Notes: generated from the sequence alone by a model not told the origin. A stretch of DNA of 7,032 nucleotides from Pseudobdellovibrio sp. (GCA_025449725.1 JANWIU010000172.1:1-7032); one strand, 5' to 3'. Positions 1 through 6,189 are shown, counted from the first letter of the stretch. Numbers and translations are program-made.

Positions 1-332
1 CCGGTCTTTTAAAGTTAAATGAAGTGCGCTCGTCTATTCCGGCCGTTACTCATATTGATTATTAAGCCCGTATTCAAACACTTAATAAAAATACGAATCC
101 AAAACTCTATGCCCTTATTGAAAAATTTGAGACAGCTACCGGAGTTCCGGTTTTAATTAACACCAGTTTTAATATCAGAAGCGAACCCATTGTGTGTTCA
201 CCGGAAGACGCTTATCGCTGCTTCATGGGCTGCAATATGGATATTCTGGTTCTGGAAAACTTTGTGCTATTAAAAGAAGAACAACCGGAAAAAAATAAAA
301 AAGATTACCGCCATCTTTTTGAAAAGGATTAA
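1..332 (+). pseudogene. Carbamoyltransferase (NodU/CmcH type) C-terminal part, interrupted by in-frame TAA
   Basis: Frame 3 reads as the C-terminal end of a NodU/CmcH/NovN-type O-carbamoyltransferase, an enzyme that transfers a carbamoyl group from carbamoyl phosphate to a hydroxyl on a sugar or natural product. Visible family motifs are PAVTHIDY followed by ARIQTL, then TGVPVLINTSFNIRSEPIV and SPEDAYRCFMG. A TAA stop at 63-65 falls exactly between HIDY and ARIQTL, where the family normally has serine (DYSARIQT), so a single TCA-to-TAA change would explain it. Homology continues in the same frame on both sides to the natural stop at 330-332. The family's usual Gly in NVRGEP is Ser here. The gene begins outside the window. 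It is probably a nonsense-disrupted gene, but a sequencing error or stop readthrough cannot be excluded. Substrate is unknown. Confidence 0.85.
322..328 (+). promoter_or_regulatory. Ribosome binding site deciding the lipoprotein start
   Basis: AAAAGGA lies inside the last codons of the carbamoyltransferase frame, 5 bases before ATG 334. It supports ATG 334 over the possible TTG start at 319, which would overlap this site and add five polar residues before the signal peptide. Confidence 0.65.
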
Positions 333-333
333 T

Positions 334-1092
334 ATGCAAAGAATTTTAAGAATTTTCATCGCATTGATTTTTTCTTTTACCGGCGCCTGTGTTTCAAAGC
401 CAGTACACGAAGTTAAGAATCTGAATCTTGATAAAGTGAATGCTACCGGCCTGCCTAGCAGATCCGTTAATGATCTTCAGTACTCGGAAATGGTTTATTC
501 GACTGCTAAGCTTCCTCTCGAGGATTTCTTTAACGGTGTAATGACCGGCCAATTTATTGATGCTCTAAAGAACTTAGATATTCTTTATCATCCTTCTAAT
601 ACCGACAACGACGTGCTTCTAGAACTTATTAATCATGGCATAGTTCCGGTATTTGTAAGTATTCAAAACAAAGGGTCGACAGCTGTTCAATTCAATCCCC
701 AGAATTTTGTACTTGTAGATAACAGCACGAATCTTTCTCCGATCAGTAAAGCTGAAATACCAAATCGGATCACGCGATTCAGCGCAACGAATGCCGCAAA
801 AAATGTAGTTAATGTCGGCGCAGTTGTTGTGTTGATGGCGGCTGTTTTAGCAGTGCTGGTGGCAGCAAGAACCAGTCTACCAGGCACATTAACAGATACC
901 GGCATGGGAACCGGCAGCAACGGTGAGCTCTACGAACTAAAAGGCACAACCATAATCACAAAAGTTGAATATGGAAAGTTGATTTTGGAAAACACTATTC
1001 TACAGCCGGGCGAAACCGTTCAAGGGCTTTTGTTTTTCCAGACTAAAAATCAAAAGCCACCTGCTAAGCCACAACTTCAGTTGCGTCTTTGA
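334..1092 (+). CDS. Putative exported lipoprotein with internal hydrophobic segment, function unknown
   Basis: A 252-aa protein from ATG 334. The N-terminus is a short basic stretch, a hydrophobic core and FTGAC, a plausible though imperfect lipobox with Cys19 as the lipidated residue. That implies signal peptidase II processing and membrane anchoring. Residues about 162-179 form a second strongly hydrophobic stretch rich in Val, Ala and Leu, followed by a Gly/Thr-rich stretch (about 184-198) and a C-terminal part of likely beta strands ending in a basic tail. The pattern VFVSIQNKGSTAVQFNP resembles surface lipoproteins with an immunoglobulin-like fold, but I do not recognise a named family. 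The start codon lies one base after the carbamoyltransferase stop, so the two are probably co-transcribed and translationally coupled. The gene converges on the beta-helix gene with only 9 bp between stops. Confidence 0.75.
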   Translation: MQRILRIFIALIFSFTGACVSKPVHEVKNLNLDKVNATGLPSRSVNDLQYSEMVYSTAKLPLEDFFNGVMTGQFIDALKNLDILYHPSNTDNDVLLELINHGIVPVFVSIQNKGSTAVQFNPQNFVLVDNSTNLSPISKAEIPNRITRFSATNAAKNVVNVGAVVVLMAAVLAVLVAARTSLPGTLTDTGMGTGSNGELYELKGTTIITKVEYGKLILENTILQPGETVQGLLFFQTKNQKPPAKPQLQLRL

Positions 1093-1101
1093 GAGTTGAT
1101 T

Positions 1102-2697
1102 TCAATATTCCAAAAGTAGTTCCGGTCTATTTGAAGCGGCTTCGCGCGAGCTAAAAAACACACTGTCGTCAGACGTAGGAACCACTGCAAAACTGTAAGT
1201 GCCATCAGCCGCGACCGAATTGGTTACATTATACTGAACCCAAGTGCCTGCGGATACCGCCCCTTTGTCTTCGATAGCCGCGCCGATTAAGGCCGGCTGA
1301 TTAGACCAGTTCAAAAGATTTTCGCTCCAAGAATTGGTGGTGAGATACAATGCCGGTCCGTTTTTTGACGATCCAGTGATGAATATTCTCAAGGTTGCTT
1401 TTTTGACTGCCCCAACACCAGAAACTACAAATTTTAAATAAGCTCTTTTTGCTTCAGATCTATTTTCACCATCTACTGAAAGTGCGGCCTTGGCTCCGTA
1501 ATTGGATGAGGCTGATTTACGACTTGTAAAACTATCGGCAACGGCAATAAATTTCCTGCTGCCTGCTGTCGGTGGCGGAGGCAATGGTTGGGTTGGCGGT
1601 ACAGGAGTTGGCGGCGGCGGCGCCGTTGGTGGTGCAACGGCCACTTCGGCTTCATAAGCTCCTGCATCAGGCGCCGAATCTCTTAAGTAACCTTCAAAAT
1701 CCAAAGCCACCGCATACTCCGGCTTCGCCAGAGAAACTGCGGGACTGTCCGATAGTAAATGATAATTTCTATTTGCTGCATCTTCAAATTTAGGATCCAG
1801 AATCAAATTTCCTGAAACAGTATTTCCGGAAAGATTATTTTCAATACCGATTCCTTGTCTGTCTAAAACAGTACTCCACACAACATTATTAAGAATGAGG
1901 TTTCCGCTGCCTGAACGTAAAGTAATTTGCCGATACTTGTAAAGAGCCCCGCTCCCGGCAAGTATATTGTTAGCAATAATGTTTCCGCTACCGCCATTGG
2001 TAGACACTAAAATTCCCGTCGATCCATTGCCGATAATCGTGTTATTAACCACCACGGTATCACTAATAGCCAAGCCCTCATTATCATGGAGCGAAATACC
2101 GCGGCCGTGATTTTTTACAATGACGTTGTTAGCAATTACGTTTCCGCGCCCGGCCTGGGTTCTGTAATAAATTCCATGATCAATATCTGTTAAGCCGTTG
2201 TCGTGAATATAATTGTAGGTAATCTCAACATTGTAGGTTGTATCGACAGCAATACCGGCGTGATAGTCCCCGTTCCGAATTTCATTTCCGGAAAATAAAA
2301 TATCGTGAACGCCGATCACCCCCACATTATTTTGACTGGCATTTGGTCCCTCAAAAAGCAATCCGGTGAAACGTAAATAATTATTTCTGACTTTAAAAGT
2401 CCCCCCGGTTATTTTTGGCCAGACGCCCGGCAGGCCACATATCGTAACAGCTGCAGACGAGCTTCCGCCGCGCACAACGCTGAAGCCACCTGAATATACA
2501 CCTGCCGCCAACCTAATTTGATCTCCCGGCAAAGCATTGTCCAATGCGGACGCAAAAGAAGAAGAACTGCTGACATTCACTAAGCGCAAATAACCCGAAT
2601 TCGGACAGCCTCTTAGTGGCTGATTAATTAAAGTGAAAGAAAAAGTACAAAAGGAAGCGAGCGAAATTGCCAAAAAGATTTTCATCTGGATTCTCAT
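1102..2697 (-). CDS. Secreted right-handed beta-helix protein with DNRLRE/CBM96-like C-terminal domain
   Basis: A 531-aa protein starting at ATG 2697, chosen because AAGGAG sits 6 bases upstream and a signal peptide (MRIQMKIFLAISLASF...) begins there; the longer frame to 2802 lacks both. After the signal, residues about 30-65 (LDNALPGDQIRLAAGVYSG) are the typical cap of a parallel beta-helix. Residues about 100-310 contain Asn-rich PbH1-type coils such as NNVIVKNHGRGISLHDNEG, closing with DPKFEDAANRNYHLLSDSPA and APDAGAYE. A Pro/Thr linker spans about 353-378. Residues about 381-531 look like a DNRLRE or CBM96-like module (SNYGAKAALSVDG, RAYLKFVV, SWSENLLNWSNQP). Such architectures occur in secreted polysaccharide lyases and carbohydrate-binding surface proteins. 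No catalytic residues can be assigned, so enzymatic activity is unproven. It is likely extracellular and probably monocistronic. Confidence 0.88.
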   Translation of the reverse strand: MRIQMKIFLAISLASFCTFSFTLINQPLRGCPNSGYLRLVNVSSSSSFASALDNALPGDQIRLAAGVYSGGFSVVRGGSSSAAVTICGLPGVWPKITGGTFKVRNNYLRFTGLLFEGPNASQNNVGVIGVHDILFSGNEIRNGDYHAGIAVDTTYNVEITYNYIHDNGLTDIDHGIYYRTQAGRGNVIANNVIVKNHGRGISLHDNEGLAISDTVVVNNTIIGNGSTGILVSTNGGSGNIIANNILAGSGALYKYRQITLRSGSGNLILNNVVWSTVLDRQGIGIENNLSGNTVSGNLILDPKFEDAANRNYHLLSDSPAVSLAKPEYAVALDFEGYLRDSAPDAGAYEAEVAVAPPTAPPPPTPVPPTQPLPPPPTAGSRKFIAVADSFTSRKSASSNYGAKAALSVDGENRSEAKRAYLKFVVSGVGAVKKATLRIFITGSSKNGPALYLTTNSWSENLLNWSNQPALIGAAIEDKGAVSAGTWVQYNVTNSVAADGTYSFAVVPTSDDSVFFSSREAASNRPELLLEY

Positions 2698-2703
2698 TAC
2701 GTG

Positions 2704-2709
2704 CTCCTT
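2704..2709 (-). promoter_or_regulatory. Ribosome binding site of the beta-helix gene
   Basis: On the minus strand AAGGAG stands 6 bases before ATG 2697. This near-perfect Shine-Dalgarno sequence settles the start at 2697, rather than at the end of the open frame at 2802. Confidence 0.8.
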
Positions 2710-2940
2710 GTTCAGATACCAGACTGAATTGCAATTGTCGAACCGTGCTACAACTGAACTGATGTGAGTCAGATTAGAATTTTTTAGACACCACTGGCGC
2801 ATTAGAAACGAAACTGTATAAGCAATGTGAGACGATATTTTTTACGTTGTATTTAAGTTCTACAATGCATTTTTAACTGCTGTCCCATTACGGGAAATCG
2901 CTAAACCAATTCAGATTTCAGCCGATAAGATAGTAATAAC

Positions 2941-2947
2941 TAAGGAG
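2941..2947 (+). promoter_or_regulatory. Ribosome binding site of the 58-aa peptide gene
   Basis: TAAGGAG lies 6 bases before ATG 2954. It is the main evidence, with the signal peptide, that this very short frame is a real gene. Confidence 0.75.
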
Positions 2948-2953
2948 ACCTCC

Positions 2954-3130
2954 ATGAAAAAAATCTTATTAGCTTTAGTAGCATTTTCTTTTTTTGCAGG
3001 CGCAGCTATGGCTTTTGATCCTCCAAGAAGAGGCGGAGACGACGATCCTCCACACAAAAGATGCCCTGTAGGATATATATATAATGGCCGAGAATGTGTT
3101 AAACTCGCACCCCGTACCTACGAACCATAA
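2954..3130 (+). CDS. Small exported peptide with two cysteines, 58 aa
   Basis: An ATG 6 bases after a strong TAAGGAG site opens a 58-codon frame. Residues 1-20 (MKKILLALVAFSFFAGAAMA) are a textbook Sec signal peptide with an AMA cleavage site, leaving a mature peptide of about 38 residues. The mature part begins FDPPRRGGDDDPPHKR, which is Pro/Asp/Arg rich and probably disordered. It then has CPVGYIYNGREC, where Cys37 and Cys47 could form one disulfide loop, and ends KLAPRTYEP. I recognise no family. Similar CP-G-N-C patterns occur in small disulfide-loop modules, but that is only a resemblance. The gene faces away from the beta-helix gene. Its stop codon directly touches the left inverted repeat of the RAYT element, so any original 3' region or terminator may have been displaced. 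Confidence 0.7.
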   Translation: MKKILLALVAFSFFAGAAMAFDPPRRGGDDDPPHKRCPVGYIYNGRECVKLAPRTYEP

Positions 3131-3172
3131 TTAGGTGCCAGGTCCTATTTGTTACAAAAGGTGCCAGGATCA
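3131..3172 (+). repeat. Left REP-like inverted repeat (42 bp)
   Basis: This arm is the exact reverse complement of 3895-3936. Inside it the 10-mer AGGTGCCAGG occurs twice as a direct repeat (3133-3142 and 3159-3168). Between the copies is an imperfect hairpin, CCT-A-TTTG / TTA / CAAA-AGG (3144-3161), with one bulged A. An imperfect palindrome with a conserved flank fits a REP sequence recognised by a RAYT. The GTAG foot known from enterobacterial REPs is not seen. Confidence 0.85.
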
Positions 3173-3176
3173 CTAG

Positions 3177-3815
3177 TTAGATAATCATTCGGTCTTCTAC
3201 TAGTTCTTTCCTGGCAACCGGACCTTTTTTCGATTTAAAAAATTGATGCTTTAACCCATATCGAATGCCTTCAACTAGCAAGGCCTCCGGTTCTGTATTT
3301 AACCATTCTAGCGTCCCATCAGGATCGGCAAAAAAAATTTCGTCATAGACCAATGGAATTTTTGCAGAACTTTTCTTTAATAAAAATTGAAGAGTGCTAT
3401 AAGGATAACTTTCAACACGCTGACATAAGCCTGCCGCAATGGGGTTCCTATAATTATATTTATAAACATTTAGAAAGTATTGGTCGCGGTGCAAAACACA
3501 TTTGTAGTGGCGGCCAGCATAGGACTGATTAATCCGGTTTCCGGCTCTCGTTAAACGACGACTAGTACTTTGCATAAACCGATGCATGCATTCGCTTATA
3601 TTTGCCTTTGGTGTCGACGCAATTAAGTGAAAGTGGTTACTCATTAGAATAAAGCTATGAATTTGAAGCCCCAATTCGAAATGAACCTTGGAAAGTTCTT
3701 CACAATAGATTTCCCAAACTTCTTCCATTGGAATTTGGAACCACTCACGATTAATACATCTAGCGGTAATGTTATAGGGGTATTCCGACTGAAGAATGAC
3801 TTTGGCTCTGGGCAT
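3177..3815 (-). CDS. REP-associated tyrosine transposase (Y1_Tnp, IS200/IS605-like HUH enzyme)
   Basis: A 212-aa HUH-family single-strand DNA transposase. The pattern ITARCINREWFQIP near the N-terminus, the HUH metal-binding motif HFH at residues 61-63 within FILMSNHFHLI, and YNYRNPIAAGL at 120-130 match the RAYT/TnpA_REP family. Tyr120, four residues before the NP, is the best candidate for the nucleophile. Length is normal for a complete RAYT and no frameshift is seen. In-frame TAA directly precedes ATG 3815, so this is the earliest possible start. No good Shine-Dalgarno site is visible, suggesting weak translation. The gene lies on the same strand as, and downstream of, tRNA-Phe, so tRNA read-through may drive it. 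Its stop is 4 bp inside the left repeat. Confidence 0.9.
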   Translation of the reverse strand: MPRAKVILQSEYPYNITARCINREWFQIPMEEVWEIYCEELSKVHFELGLQIHSFILMSNHFHLIASTPKANISECMHRFMQSTSRRLTRAGNRINQSYAGRHYKCVLHRDQYFLNVYKYNYRNPIAAGLCQRVESYPYSTLQFLLKKSSAKIPLVYDEIFFADPDGTLEWLNTEPEALLVEGIRYGLKHQFFKSKKGPVARKELVEDRMII

Positions 3816-3894
3816 TTAGCAAAAAATGACTGCAACGAACATTCCGACTCAGGCTCTAATTTAATTCAATTTTAGCTTATGAATTTCCGAGAAC

Positions 3895-3936
3895 TGATCC
3901 TGGCACCTTTTGTAACAAATAGGACCTGGCACCTAA
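3895..3936 (-). repeat. Right REP-like inverted repeat (42 bp)
   Basis: Exact reverse complement of 3131-3172, with the same paired AGGTGCCAGG motifs on the minus strand. It lies 79 bp upstream of the transposase start and 8 bp beyond the encoded CCA of tRNA-Phe. It would therefore be the first structured sequence transcribed after the tRNA. Confidence 0.85.
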
Positions 3937-3944
3937 AAGAAGAA

Positions 3945-4020
<76 letters not shown>

Positions 4021-4043
4021 GTGCCGTTGAAAAACGAACTTGA

Positions 4044-4072
4044 AAACTAACGATTAGGGCTTCTTTAGTCAA
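4044..4072 (-). promoter_or_regulatory. Probable sigma-70-type promoter of tRNA-Phe
   Basis: On the minus strand TTGACT (4067-4072, 5 of 6 consensus bases) is followed after exactly 17 bases by TAGTTT (4044-4049, 3 of 6). This would start transcription about 16-18 bases before the mature tRNA 5' end. The -35 and the spacing are good, the -10 is weak. Confidence 0.45.
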
Positions 4073-4240
4073 ATAAAACGTCACTGTTAGCTGCCTTAAC
4101 AGGCCTCTAAGCGAAGGAAAAGGCACTGCTTTTTCTCTTTAGCTTATATAGTGAGCAGATTTTTAATCTATTTTGCACCGCCTGATAAAGCATCACTGAT
4201 TGTTTTATTCTCCGAAAATGCCACCATAAGGGTTCGACTT
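4073..4240. other. Intergenic region upstream of the subtilase gene
   Basis: This stretch separates tRNA-Phe from the protease gene and must hold the protease promoter. TATAGT at 4147-4152 matches five of six -10 bases but no convincing -35 lies 16-18 bases before it. A 6-bp dyad, CTGTTA/TAACAG (4084-4089 and 4097-4102), is not followed by a T-run and does not look like a terminator. A short open frame starting at 4151 overlaps the protease start and has no Shine-Dalgarno site, so it is not called. Confidence 0.3.
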
Positions 4241-4245
4241 GGAGG
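4241..4245 (+). promoter_or_regulatory. Ribosome binding site of the subtilase gene
   Basis: GGAGG lies 5 bases before ATG 4251. It rules out the upstream TTG at 4239, which would overlap the site itself, and places the start directly at the signal peptide. Confidence 0.75.
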
Positions 4246-4250
4246 CCCTT

Positions 4251-5684
4251 ATGTCCCAAAAGTTTTTAATCGGCATGTTGTTCATTTCTTTTTTTACCAC
4301 TGCTCATGCAGAAGAATTTATTGTTCGCTTTAATGACCACAGCCGCTCTGTTCAAAACCTACAGCTTCTAAAAGATGCGGATTTAAAAATTATAGATGAA
4401 ATTCCTCAGTTGGATATTTTTGTAGTTGAGAGCACTACCGATAGTCCGGCGCTGGGAAAAATTCGTAACAGCACCGAAGTCAAATATGTGGAAAAGAATG
4501 TTCAGATCTACCTTACTGACACCAAACCAAATGACAGTAGCTACACAAAGCAATGGCACCACAAAAATATTCTCAGCGAAAAAGCCTGGGATGTTTCAAC
4601 AGGGTCAAAAGATATTGTGGTGGCGGTCATTGATACCGGAATCAGTTTAAATCACCCCGAGTTAAAAAATAATATCTGGGTTAACACAAAAGAAATCGCC
4701 GGTAACAACATTGATGACGACCAGAACGGTTATGTTGACGATGTAAAAGGCTGGGATTTTGCAAATAAAGATAATAATCCGGAAGACGGTCACAGTCACG
4801 GCAGCCACTGCGCGGGCCTTATCGGCGCAGAAGGAAACAACAAAACCGGAGTCGCCGGTGTTAACTGGAAAGTAAAACTGATGGCGCTGCAATTCTTTAA
4901 AGCCAGCGGTGCCGCGGTTGATTCTGACGGAGCAAAGGCAATTGTATACGCTGCAGATAACGGCGCACGTATCATCAGTGCCAGCTGGGGCAGTGAAGAA
5001 CCGACAAAATCAATTGAGGACGCCATTATTTACGCCGGTCAAAAAGGTGTTCTGTTCGTAGCAGCAGCAGGAAATAACAAAAGCCAAGCTGATCGCAAAA
5101 GATTTTTCCCCAGTGGTTATTACTTACCAAATATTATTTCTGTGGGCGCATCTACTTCCACCAATGGAGTAGCAGAATTTTCTAACTACGGTTTACATTC
5201 AGTACATGTGGCTTCGCCGGGTTTAAATATTTTCTCCACATCTTTAAAAGCAACTTACGAAACGATGTCCGGCACCTCAATGGCTACACCCATAGTGGCT
5301 GGAGTCGCCGCTTTGTCCTTATCAGTGAAACCGGACTTATCAATGAAAGATCTTCGAAACGCCTTACTAAATGCTGTTGTTCCGAATAAAAACTGGAAGT
5401 CCAAAACGGCTACCGGCGGAATCATCCAGGCGAATTCTGCCGTTAATCAGTTACTACTACCGCAGGCGCAAATCTGGCCCAAGCTGATGCGGGTAAAAGT
5501 CGGAACTCAGCTTCCTATGTCTTCTTTCGGTGCCACAAATCCTGTTTGGAGATCTGTAAATAATGCCGTGGCAACGGTTGATTCAAACGGTGTGGTAACA
5601 GCCGTTAGCGAAGGTTCTGTTGAAATTAACTATATGAATGGCGGCGGAGCTGTTTTTCGTGCTATTATTCAAGTTGTTAAATAA
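4251..5684 (+). CDS. Secreted subtilisin-family serine protease (S8) with propeptide and C-terminal Big_2-like domain
   Basis: A 477-aa preproprotease. Residues 1-20 form a Sec signal peptide ending TAHA. Residues about 21-90 resemble an I9 inhibitor propeptide (EEFIVRFND ... VKYVEKNVQ), which chaperones folding and is then cleaved off. The catalytic domain spans about 98-405 and has the full triad: Asp128 in AVIDTGI, His183 in HSHGSHCAG, Ser343 in GTSMATP. Asn275 in AAAGNN forms the oxyanion hole. The acidic loop NNIDDDQNGYVDDVKGWDF is typical of calcium-binding subtilases. Residues about 410-477 (VWRSVNNAVATVDSNGVV, then TAVSEGSVEI) resemble a bacterial Ig-like group 2 module, probably for surface or substrate binding. 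Nothing is missing, so it should be active. The 117-aa exported protein 22 bp downstream is likely in the same operon. Confidence 0.95.
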   Translation: MSQKFLIGMLFISFFTTAHAEEFIVRFNDHSRSVQNLQLLKDADLKIIDEIPQLDIFVVESTTDSPALGKIRNSTEVKYVEKNVQIYLTDTKPNDSSYTKQWHHKNILSEKAWDVSTGSKDIVVAVIDTGISLNHPELKNNIWVNTKEIAGNNIDDDQNGYVDDVKGWDFANKDNNPEDGHSHGSHCAGLIGAEGNNKTGVAGVNWKVKLMALQFFKASGAAVDSDGAKAIVYAADNGARIISASWGSEEPTKSIEDAIIYAGQKGVLFVAAAGNNKSQADRKRFFPSGYYLPNIISVGASTSTNGVAEFSNYGLHSVHVASPGLNIFSTSLKATYETMSGTSMATPIVAGVAALSLSVKPDLSMKDLRNALLNAVVPNKNWKSKTATGGIIQANSAVNQLLLPQAQIWPKLMRVKVGTQLPMSSFGATNPVWRSVNNAVATVDSNGVVTAVSEGSVEINYMNGGGAVFRAIIQVVK

Positions 5685-5706
5685 AATCTGAAAAGGAATT
5701 TCATTT

Positions 5707-6060
5707 ATGACCAAAAAATTATTCTGTTTAGTGATTACATTTATTACTAACATTTCTATGGCTGAAACCTGCTGGATTACCCCTCACATGCATTGGTCAA
5801 ATTTACATATTGAAAGTTGGTCCGTTACAGTGACTACAAGTTCATTGGAAGAATGTTTCAATCGCGCTGTAGCACAGGCAATGTTACACCCGAGTGGGCC
5901 CAATGAAGTCGATAAAATTGAACAGTATATATACCGATGGACCTATAATGATGGGTATTTTTCGGATTCCAATGGCGTTGTTAGTGCGCTTTCGGCACAA
6001 CTGTGTCCTGTTCCGCGCGCCGGAGATTGTTACGTAGATGATCCGCATCTGGCCCCGTAG
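5707..6060 (+). CDS. Small exported protein with four cysteines, function unknown
   Basis: A 117-aa protein with AAGGAA about 8 bases before the ATG. Residues 1-19 are a signal peptide ending NISMA, and cleavage leaves ET at the new N-terminus. The mature protein is rich in Trp, Tyr and His. It has four cysteines (22, 50, 100 and 108), enough for two disulfides, which suits a folded periplasmic or extracellular protein. The segment SSLEECFNRAVAQAML looks like an amphipathic helix and the rest is probably beta. I do not recognise a family. It starts 22 bp after the subtilase stop with no visible terminator between them, so the two are probably one operon. A role as partner, substrate or inhibitor of the protease is possible but not shown by the sequence. 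Confidence 0.8.
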   Translation: MTKKLFCLVITFITNISMAETCWITPHMHWSNLHIESWSVTVTTSSLEECFNRAVAQAMLHPSGPNEVDKIEQYIYRWTYNDGYFSDSNGVVSALSAQLCPVPRAGDCYVDDPHLAP

Positions 6061-6111
6061 TTTTGCGATCCATGTAATTTTGTAATACCCGTCACTATTC
6101 AATACAGCAAA

Positions 6112-6142
6112 GGGCGCCTCTGTTCACACACACACGGCGCTT
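6112..6142. repeat. Inverted repeat enclosing a CA-dinucleotide run
   Basis: GGGCGCC (6112-6118) can pair with GGCGCTT (6136-6142), five Watson-Crick pairs plus two G-U, around a 17-base loop holding a CACACACACAC run. No T-run follows on the plus strand, so it is not a standard terminator. It ends four bases before the sigma-54 promoter and could be an operator or a weak hairpin ending the subtilase operon. Confidence 0.4.
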
Positions 6143-6146
6143 ACCG

Positions 6147-6163
6147 CTGGCACTATCATTGCT
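6147..6163 (+). promoter_or_regulatory. Sigma-54 (RpoN) -24/-12 promoter
   Basis: CTGGCAC-TATCA-TTGCT matches the RpoN consensus (YTGGCAC, five spacer bases, TTGCW) at every conserved position except the G that often follows TGGCAC. The GG of the -24 element (6149-6150) and the GC of the -12 element (6161-6162) have the required spacing. Predicted transcription start is near 6174, giving a leader of about 47 bases before ATG 6221. Sigma-54 promoters need an AAA+ enhancer-binding activator. No clear activator site is recognised upstream. Confidence 0.72.
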
Positions 6164-6189
6164 TTTAGAAAATCAAAATTTAAAAACAG

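Larger units (their letters stand above)
2698..2953. promoter_or_regulatory. Divergent intergenic region between beta-helix gene and 58-aa peptide gene
   Basis: This stretch lies between two divergently transcribed genes and must hold both promoters. It is AT-rich. I could not choose confident -35/-10 pairs. GATAAGATAGTAAT at 2924-2937 is a possible -10 area for the plus-strand peptide gene but lacks a good -35. A short inverted repeat TCCC-ATTAC-GGGA at 2883-2895 is the only clear dyad and could be a regulator site. Confidence 0.35.
3131..3936 (-). mobile_element. REP-associated tyrosine transposase (RAYT) element with 42-bp terminal inverted repeats
   Basis: An 806-bp unit consisting of a Y1-transposase gene (3177-3815, minus strand) bounded by a perfect 42-bp inverted pair at 3131-3172 and 3895-3936. 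I compared the two arms base by base and found no mismatch. This is the typical arrangement of a RAYT gene flanked by oppositely oriented REP sequences. No target-site duplication is visible, as expected for IS200/IS605-like single-strand transposition. The left end touches the stop codon of the 58-aa peptide gene and the right end lies 8 bp from the tRNA-Phe 3' end. Whether it can still move is unknown; RAYTs are often domesticated. Confidence 0.85.

Noticed and set aside
319..333. TTG 319 as the lipoprotein start
   Set aside because: ATG 334 has AAAAGGA at correct spacing, while TTG 319 would overlap this site and has no better signal upstream.
2698..2802. Extended 566-aa start of the beta-helix protein
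   Set aside because: The extra 35 residues have no signal peptide character and AAGGAG clearly precedes ATG 2697.
3133..3168. Sigma-54-like TGGCAC motifs inside the REP repeats
   Set aside because: On the appropriate strand the TGGCAC halves are not followed by TTGC at the required spacing, so no -12 element exists.
3644..3875. Short frames on both strands around the transposase start
   Set aside because: They are overlapping shadows of the transposase gene without ribosome binding sites or recognisable motifs.
3131..3936. CRISPR-like or direct-repeat array
   Set aside because: There are only two copies, in inverted orientation with a transposase gene between them, and no spacers.
4084..4102. 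CTGTTA/TAACAG dyad as terminator
   Set aside because: The stem is short and no T-run follows on either strand; no gene ends toward it.
4151..4333. Short plus-strand frame upstream of the protease
   Set aside because: It overlaps the protease start in another frame, has no ribosome binding site and no signal or domain features.
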